Of a DNA stretch of 11,348 nt, positions 7,210-11,348 are shown in pieces. The first letter of the stretch is position 1; every line of letters begins with the position of its first letter. Source of the stretch: JBBDNC01 sp040877875 (GTDB lineage: Bacteria > Bacteroidota > Rhodothermia > Balneolales > Balneolaceae); assembly GCA_040877875.1 (NCBI GenBank), contig JBBDNC010000191.1, positions 1 to 11,348 of the forward strand, read 5' to 3'. Both the position numbers and the translations under genes were made by a program. The notes under the pieces are model-generated. The model searched no databases. It saw only the letters and a list, made by a program, of their open reading frames with translations, and was not told where the DNA came from.

Positions 7210-7238
7210 TGAACACTCATTAGCAAAAAGAGTGCTAA
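7210..7238. promoter_or_regulatory. CIRCE-like inverted repeat (possible HrcA operator)
   Basis: The CIRCE operator bound by the heat-shock repressor HrcA has consensus TTAGCACTC-N9-GAGTGCTAA. Here GAGTGCTAA (7230-7238) is a perfect right half. The left half TGAACACTC (7210-7218) matches 7 of 9 positions. The spacer is 11 bases (ATTAGCAAAAA) instead of 9. It sits in a divergent promoter region and about 14 bases before a TAnnTTTG element (7244-7251). No heat-shock or hrcA gene is in the window, and the spacer length is a real objection. Confidence 0.4.
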
Positions 7239-7307
7239 AATGATATCTTTGTATTTTTTCAGAGACAACAAAAAGTGTCTGTTCGGGACGTGCCAATATA
7301 GCAATAA

Positions 7308-7336
7308 TTGACACGCTGAGAAGTTTTCACTATTAA
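7308..7336 (+). promoter_or_regulatory. Sigma70-type promoter for rsmB
   Basis: A perfect -35 TTGACA (7308-7313), a 17-base spacer and a -10 TATTAA (7331-7336, 4 of 6 matches to TATAAT) form a near-ideal promoter. Transcription would begin near 7343, leaving a leader of about 24 bases before the TTG start of rsmB. The A/T-rich sequence around the start site fits as well. Confidence 0.55.
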
Positions 7337-7366
7337 TTAAAACAATTTTTTAAACGGATAAATCTA

Positions 7367-8686
7367 TTGGAAACTGAGATTACAGCACGATCGGTCAGCG
7401 TTGAAATTTTAGTACAGTTTGATCTTGAGCTCAAGGTAGACTACCGGCTGGCAGATGAATTGGAACCAAGAGACCGTGCACGGGTACGAGAGTATGTTCA
7501 GAATGTATTACGCAAACGGAGCTATCTGGATTTCCTGATCGGTGAGTTTTCCAGTATCTCCATGGACGAGATGAAACCCCAATTGAAAAATATCCTCCGC
7601 CTGGGGTTATACGATATGCTCTTTATGGAGAGCACTCCCGATTATGCTGCCATCAACGAAGCCGTTGAGATTGCAAAATTTACCCTCGGGTCAAAATCGG
7701 GGGATCTTGTAAATGCCATCCTGCGGAATATCCAGCGGGATCTTGAAAATTTACCAAAACCTCAATTCGAAGAGCGGTCAAAACTCGTTGCAACTACTTT
7801 TTCCCATCCCGAGTGGCTGGTAAAACGATGGTCCAAACGCTTCGGCGAACGAGAGGCATTTCAACTGATGCAGGCAAACAATCAGCCGCCTCAGTTCTAC
7901 ATAAGGGTCAATAACCTGCGTACCAAAACCGAAAACTTCAAACTGCGAATGGAGAAGTCCGGTATTGAATACACAGAAAGCGAATGGTTGCCGGGTTATT
8001 TCCTGGTCGAGAGTGTACAACCGTTCATCCAAAAAGGATGGCTGGAAAAGGGATTTTGCCAGGTTCAGGATATTGCAGCCGGTTTTGCAGCCATCATTCT
8101 CAATCCCCAGCCGGGAGAAACCATTTATGACCTTTGTGCAGCGCCGGGTACCAAAACCATACAGGTCTCCGACCTGATGCATGGAGAAGGAACGGTTGTT
8201 GCAATTGACATCAACCCGAACCGGCTTGAAAAGCTGGCCGAGAGTGCTTTGAAATGCAATGCCGAAAATATAAAAATCAGGAGAGCTGATGCACGGGACA
8301 TTGACCTGAAGGTCACCGACGGTGTATTGCTGGATGCACCCTGTACCGGAACCGGGGTCCTCAGCAAACGAGCGGACCTGCGTTGGAAACGTACCGAAAA
8401 TGACCTGAAAGACCTGGTGCAACTGCAAGTGGAACTGCTTGACGAAGCTGCCAATATGGTGAAAAAAGGAGGACGCCTGATCTATAGTACCTGCTCTCTG
8501 GAGGAGGAGGAAAATTGGGGACAAGTTCAAAATTTTCTCAAACGCTACGATAATTTTGAACTGGAAAACCTGTCAGACTTTCTGCCTGAAGAAGTTTTAA
8601 TTGAAGACGGAAAAGCCTATCAGACATTTCCTCACAAACATAACTGTGACGGGCATTTCGGAGTACGTTTAGTTCGCGTGAAATAG
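7367..8686 (+). CDS. rsmB: 16S rRNA (cytosine(967)-C(5))-methyltransferase RsmB
   Basis: This is a 439-residue enzyme that transfers methyl from SAM to C5 of cytosine 967 (E. coli numbering) in 16S rRNA. Residues 1-130 form the NusB-like RNA-binding domain (ARSVSVEILVQF, LRLGLYDMLFM, AINEAVEIAK, VNAILRNIQR). A linker with FYIRVNNLRT (177-186) leads to the Rossmann methyltransferase domain. Motif I is DLCAAPGTKTIQVSDLM (255-271), motif IV is DAPCTGTGVLSKRADLRW (323-340) with Cys326, and motif VI is YSTCSLEEEEN (373-383) with Cys376, the expected nucleophile. The C-terminus PHKHNCDGHFGVRLVRV has the family's PHxHxxDGxF pattern with Asn-Cys where Gly-Thr is common. The length is normal. The start is TTG at 7367, because the frame has no upstream ATG before a stop at 7334 and the NusB domain begins at once. 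It lies 126 bases before valS. Confidence 0.95.
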   Translation: METEITARSVSVEILVQFDLELKVDYRLADELEPRDRARVREYVQNVLRKRSYLDFLIGEFSSISMDEMKPQLKNILRLGLYDMLFMESTPDYAAINEAVEIAKFTLGSKSGDLVNAILRNIQRDLENLPKPQFEERSKLVATTFSHPEWLVKRWSKRFGEREAFQLMQANNQPPQFYIRVNNLRTKTENFKLRMEKSGIEYTESEWLPGYFLVESVQPFIQKGWLEKGFCQVQDIAAGFAAIILNPQPGETIYDLCAAPGTKTIQVSDLMHGEGTVVAIDINPNRLEKLAESALKCNAENIKIRRADARDIDLKVTDGVLLDAPCTGTGVLSKRADLRWKRTENDLKDLVQLQVELLDEAANMVKKGGRLIYSTCSLEEEENWGQVQNFLKRYDNFELENLSDFLPEEVLIEDGKAYQTFPHKHNCDGHFGVRLVRVK

Positions 8687-8692
8687 GAGCAG

Positions 8693-8746
8693 GTGATGGG
8701 TGATGAGTGAGAGAGATTGGGATGCGGCTCACTTCTCACTCTCACC
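8693..8746. repeat. Short tandem and inverted repeat between rsmB and valS
   Basis: Three head-to-tail heptamers GTGATGG, GTGATGA, GTGAGAG (8693-8713) face three complementary-type units CTCACTT, CTCACT, CTCACC (8728-8746). Together they allow stems in several registers: GAGTGAGA (8705-8712) with TCTCACTC (8734-8741), GTGAGAG (8707-8713) with CTCTCAC (8739-8745), or GTGAG with CTCAC. No T tract follows, so it is not a standard terminator. It may be a dispersed palindromic repeat or a folded leader element before valS; the window contains only one copy. Confidence 0.5.
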
Positions 8747-8812
8747 GGAAACGATCACAACGTATTAACTTTTCCCGTCGGATGGCAGAAAAAAAATGAG
8801 CTCTATTTGACA

Positions 8813-11348
8813 ATGACCGAACCAACTATGCAACAAAACACTGAAACCAGTTACCAGGAACTTCCCAAGCAATACGATCCTTCATCGGTTGAAGAAAAGT
8901 GGTACGCATTCTGGGAGGAAAATGGATTTTTTCATTCCGAACCGGATGAACGGGAACCCTATGCAATGGTCATCCCGCCGCCCAATGTGACCGGCGTCCT
9001 CCATATGGGACATATGCTGAATAACACCATCCAGGACGTACTGGTCCGACGTGCGAGGATGCTGGGTAAAAATGTCTGCTGGGTCCCGGGCACCGACCAT
9101 GCTTCCATTGCCACTGAAGCAAAAGTCGTTCAAAAACTGCGAAAAGAGGGGATTAAAAAATCAGACCTGACCCGTGACGAATTTATCCAACATGCATGGG
9201 AGTGGACGGACAAACACGGCGGAATTATCCTGGATCAATTAAAAAAGCTGGGGGCTTCGTGCGACTGGGAACGCACACGCTTCACTCTTGAGGAGGATCT
9301 CTACGAAGCAGTGGTCGACTGTTTTATAAACCTGTACGAAAAGGGTTATATCTACCGCGGCCTCAGGATGATTAACTGGGATCCGTCAGCCAAAACCGCG
9401 CTCTCGGACGAAGAAGTGATCCATCAGGAAGTTCAGTCAAACTTGTATTACGTACATTACAAACTCCTGAATTCGGAAGAGACGATCACCATTGCAACGA
9501 CCCGTCCTGAAACCATTCTTGCCGATACCGGAGTTTGTGTCAACCCGGACGACTCCCGCTATAAAGATTTAATTGGAAAAACAGTTATCATTCCGATTGT
9601 GGAAAGGGAAGTGCCTGTGATTGCCGACAAGTATGTGGATCCCGAATACGGAACCGGTTGTTTGAAGATAACCCCGGCACACGATGTAAATGACTATGAA
9701 ATCGGCCGGCGCCATGGACTTAAAGTCATTGATATGTTTAACGAAGATGGCACTGTATCCAAAGAAGGCCAATACTACGTTGGCCAGGATCGGTTTGAAG
9801 CCCGAAAGTCAATTTTAAAAGATCTTGAGAAGCGGGGACACCTTGTCAAATCAGAAAAAATTTCAAACAAAATCGGTTATTCCGAACGAACCGATGCGGT
9901 GATCGAACCCCGACTTTCCCTTCAATGGTTCTGCCGGATGGATGAATTGGCCCGGCCGGCCCTGGAAAATGTATTGAATGACAATATCCGCTTTCACCCC
10001 GAAAAGTTTAAAAACTCCTACAAACACTGGATGGAAAATATCCGCGACTGGTGTATCTCGCGCCAGCTTTGGTGGGGACAGCGGATCCCGGCCTGGTATT
10101 ATTTAAATGAAGAGGGGAAGGAAGAATTCGTAATCGCAAAAGACGAAGGCGAGGCACTGGATAAAGCCCTGGAAAAGTCGGGGTTGGATTTGATTCAGGA
10201 GGATCTTCGACAGGATGAAGATGTAGTAGATACCTGGTTCTCTGCCTGGCTCTGGCCGATCACTGTTTTTGGCGGATTCAAGGATCCGAAAAATAAAGAT
10301 ATTCAATATTATTATCCGACCCGGGATCTGGTAACTGCGCCGGAAATTATGTTTTTCTGGGTTGCACGAATGATTATGGCAGGGTATGAATTCAAAGGCG
10401 AGAAGCCCTTCAGCAATGTCTATTATCACGGAATCGTACGTGACAGCGACCGGCGAAAAATGTCCAAATCCCTTGGGAATTCACCCGACCCGCTCGAGCT
10501 GATCCGAAGGTTCGGAGCAGACGGTACACGGGCGGGAATGCTTTTTGCTTCTCCCGCCGGAAACGACCTGCTGTTTGAGGAATCCCTTTGCGAACAAGGG
10601 CGAAATTTCTCTAATAAAATTTGGAATGCTTTCCGGTTTCTGGTAATGAATATGGAGGAAGGACATACTTATACCCCCACCCTGGAAATTGACCCCGATA
10701 ATCTGGCCGACCGCTGGATGCAATCCCGTCTTCACCAGACGATACGGGACGTGGATCAGGATTTCAGCCGTTACCGGTTAAATGAAGCTCTGCACAAGAT
10801 CTATTCACTTATCTGGGATGATTTCTGCGACTGGTATATCGAAGTCATCAAACCCGGCGGCCAGGGAGCTAAAATTCCTGCCGGCCGGCTTGAACTGGCA
10901 CTCGGACTATTTGAATCGCTTTTGAAACTGCTCCATCCCTTTATGCCGTTTATCAGTGAAGAAATCTGGCAGCGAATCCAAAAGAGGCCGAAAGAGGAAG
11001 CCCTACTGATTTCGAGTTGGCCGGTGTTTGACAAGACTGTGATCGATGAAAAATCCGAGGATTTGTTCGGGACGGTCAAACAGATGATCTCCTCTATCCG
11101 GAATATCCAGGCAGAAATGGGACTCTCCCCAAAAGCTGAACTGTCCGTGATCCTCAAACCCAAACATAACCGCCATACCCAGCCGTTTAATTCGGCGGAA
11201 TGGATCTTTCATAAGCTGCTGAGAATCCAATCGTTTACCGTGGATACCGAAGCCGTCAAGCCGCCTGCCTCTGCCTCATCGGTTGTAGAAGGGTCCGAAA
11301 TTTATATTCCTCTCGAGGGACTCATAGACCTGGACAAAGAACGGGAAA
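8813..11348 (+). CDS. valS: Valyl-tRNA synthetase, cut by the window end
   Basis: 845 codons are visible of an enzyme usually near 880 residues; the frame is open to the right edge, so only the C-terminal arm is missing. It charges tRNA-Val with valine and clears mischarged threonine. The class I signature IPPPNVTGVLHMGH places HMGH at 64-67, and WVPGTDHASIATEAKVV follows. The CP1 editing domain (about 210-360) shows TTRPET (229-234) and the ThrxProAlaHis-Asp-x-x-Asp-Tyr-Glu segment with H290, D291 and D294. WCISRQLWWGQRIPAW and DVVDTWFSAWLWP lead to the KMSKS loop (549-553, RRKMSKSLGN). The anticodon-binding helical domain follows (FSNKIWNAFRF, DFCDWYIE, LLKLLHPFMPFISEEIWQ). The start is ATG at 8813, with an alternative ATG at 8828; neither has a Shine-Dalgarno sequence. 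All catalytic motifs are intact. It follows rsmB on the same strand and may be read from the same promoter. Confidence 0.96.
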   Translation, partial: MTEPTMQQNTETSYQELPKQYDPSSVEEKWYAFWEENGFFHSEPDEREPYAMVIPPPNVTGVLHMGHMLNNTIQDVLVRRARMLGKNVCWVPGTDHASIATEAKVVQKLRKEGIKKSDLTRDEFIQHAWEWTDKHGGIILDQLKKLGASCDWERTRFTLEEDLYEAVVDCFINLYEKGYIYRGLRMINWDPSAKTALSDEEVIHQEVQSNLYYVHYKLLNSEETITIATTRPETILADTGVCVNPDDSRYKDLIGKTVIIPIVEREVPVIADKYVDPEYGTGCLKITPAHDVNDYEIGRRHGLKVIDMFNEDGTVSKEGQYYVGQDRFEARKSILKDLEKRGHLVKSEKISNKIGYSERTDAVIEPRLSLQWFCRMDELARPALENVLNDNIRFHPEKFKNSYKHWMENIRDWCISRQLWWGQRIPAWYYLNEEGKEEFVIAKDEGEALDKALEKSGLDLIQEDLRQDEDVVDTWFSAWLWPITVFGGFKDPKNKDIQYYYPTRDLVTAPEIMFFWVARMIMAGYEFKGEKPFSNVYYHGIVRDSDRRKMSKSLGNSPDPLELIRRFGADGTRAGMLFASPAGNDLLFEESLCEQGRNFSNKIWNAFRFLVMNMEEGHTYTPTLEIDPDNLADRWMQSRLHQTIRDVDQDFSRYRLNEALHKIYSLIWDDFCDWYIEVIKPGGQGAKIPAGRLELALGLFESLLKLLHPFMPFISEEIWQRIQKRPKEEALLISSWPVFDKTVIDEKSEDLFGTVKQMISSIRNIQAEMGLSPKAELSVILKPKHNRHTQPFNSAEWIFHKLLRIQSFTVDTEAVKPPASASSVVEGSEIYIPLEGLIDLDKERE

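Larger units (their letters stand above)
7050..7366. other. Divergent promoter region between the transporter and rsmB
   Basis: This 317-base AT-rich region separates two divergent genes. It holds a clear rsmB promoter (7308-7336) and a CIRCE-like inverted repeat (7210-7238). It also has weaker signals: TATCTTTG (plus, 7244-7251) and TATTTTTG (minus, 7166-7159), both matching the Bacteroidota -7 consensus TAnnTTTG but without a TTTG at the expected -33 position; and TAAAAT (minus, 7076-7071), a possible -10 box for the transporter without a good -35. A tiny perfect hairpin TAAAC-GGAA-GTTTA (7053-7066) abuts the transporter start. A 67-codon minus-strand frame (7304-7101) is judged non-coding. 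Confidence 0.55.

Noticed and set aside
7101..7304. 67-codon minus-strand frame with a hydrophobic stretch upstream of the transporter
   Set aside because: It starts at a TTG without a ribosome binding site, overlaps the CIRCE-like repeat and the rsmB promoter region, and its hydrophobicity follows from AT-rich sequence. No family recognised.
8807..8835. TTGACA immediately before the valS ATG, read as a -35 box
   Set aside because: Seventeen bases further there is only GCAACA, no -10 box, and transcription would start inside the gene. Chance match.
1..11348. Mobile elements, CRISPR arrays, tRNA or rRNA genes, prophage or defence genes
   Set aside because: No regularly spaced repeats, transposase or integrase motifs, tRNA cloverleaf or rRNA sequence were seen on either strand; all long frames are accounted for by conserved chromosomal genes.

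Overview
The window reads as a chromosomal segment of a bacterium from the Bacteroidota/Balneolota/Rhodothermota side of the FCB group. Three things support this. The F1 beta and epsilon genes (atpD-atpC) form a pair with no other ATP synthase gene beside them. AtpD carries a roughly 25-residue insertion before its ATLVFGQ motif, as is usual in that group. Most start codons lack a Shine-Dalgarno sequence. The assignment is an inference from gene content; no rRNA or other marker gene is present. One run of exactly 100 N (5300-5399) shows that this is a scaffolded draft assembly.

Layout from left to right. The left edge may hold the first dozen codons of a leftward gene. Next comes a rightward gene for a one-span membrane protein built like an anti-sigma factor but without zinc ligands and without a sigma factor beside it. 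It is followed by a rightward GH130-type glycosidase/phosphorylase lipoprotein gene. A leftward block follows, listed here in transcription order: a Na/Pi-cotransporter-like membrane protein (7049 to the gap), the N gap, atpD, atpC and a class I SAM-dependent O-methyltransferase. A short GC hairpin with a T tract ends this block and overlaps the stop codon of the GH130 gene. From 7367 rightward lie rsmB (16S rRNA m5C967 methyltransferase) and valS (valyl-tRNA synthetase, cut by the window end).

The divergent region between the transporter and rsmB (7050-7366) holds the best regulatory signals. One is a textbook sigma70-like promoter 30 bases before the rsmB start. The other is an imperfect CIRCE-like inverted repeat with one perfect half-site.

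Functionally the window is mostly housekeeping: energy metabolism, rRNA modification and tRNA charging. I found no CRISPR array, transposase, phage gene, tRNA or rRNA, and nothing I would call a new multi-gene system. The most interesting items are the transporter whose two signature QSS motifs are both altered, the CIRCE-like element with an 11-base spacer, and the orphan anti-sigma-like protein.
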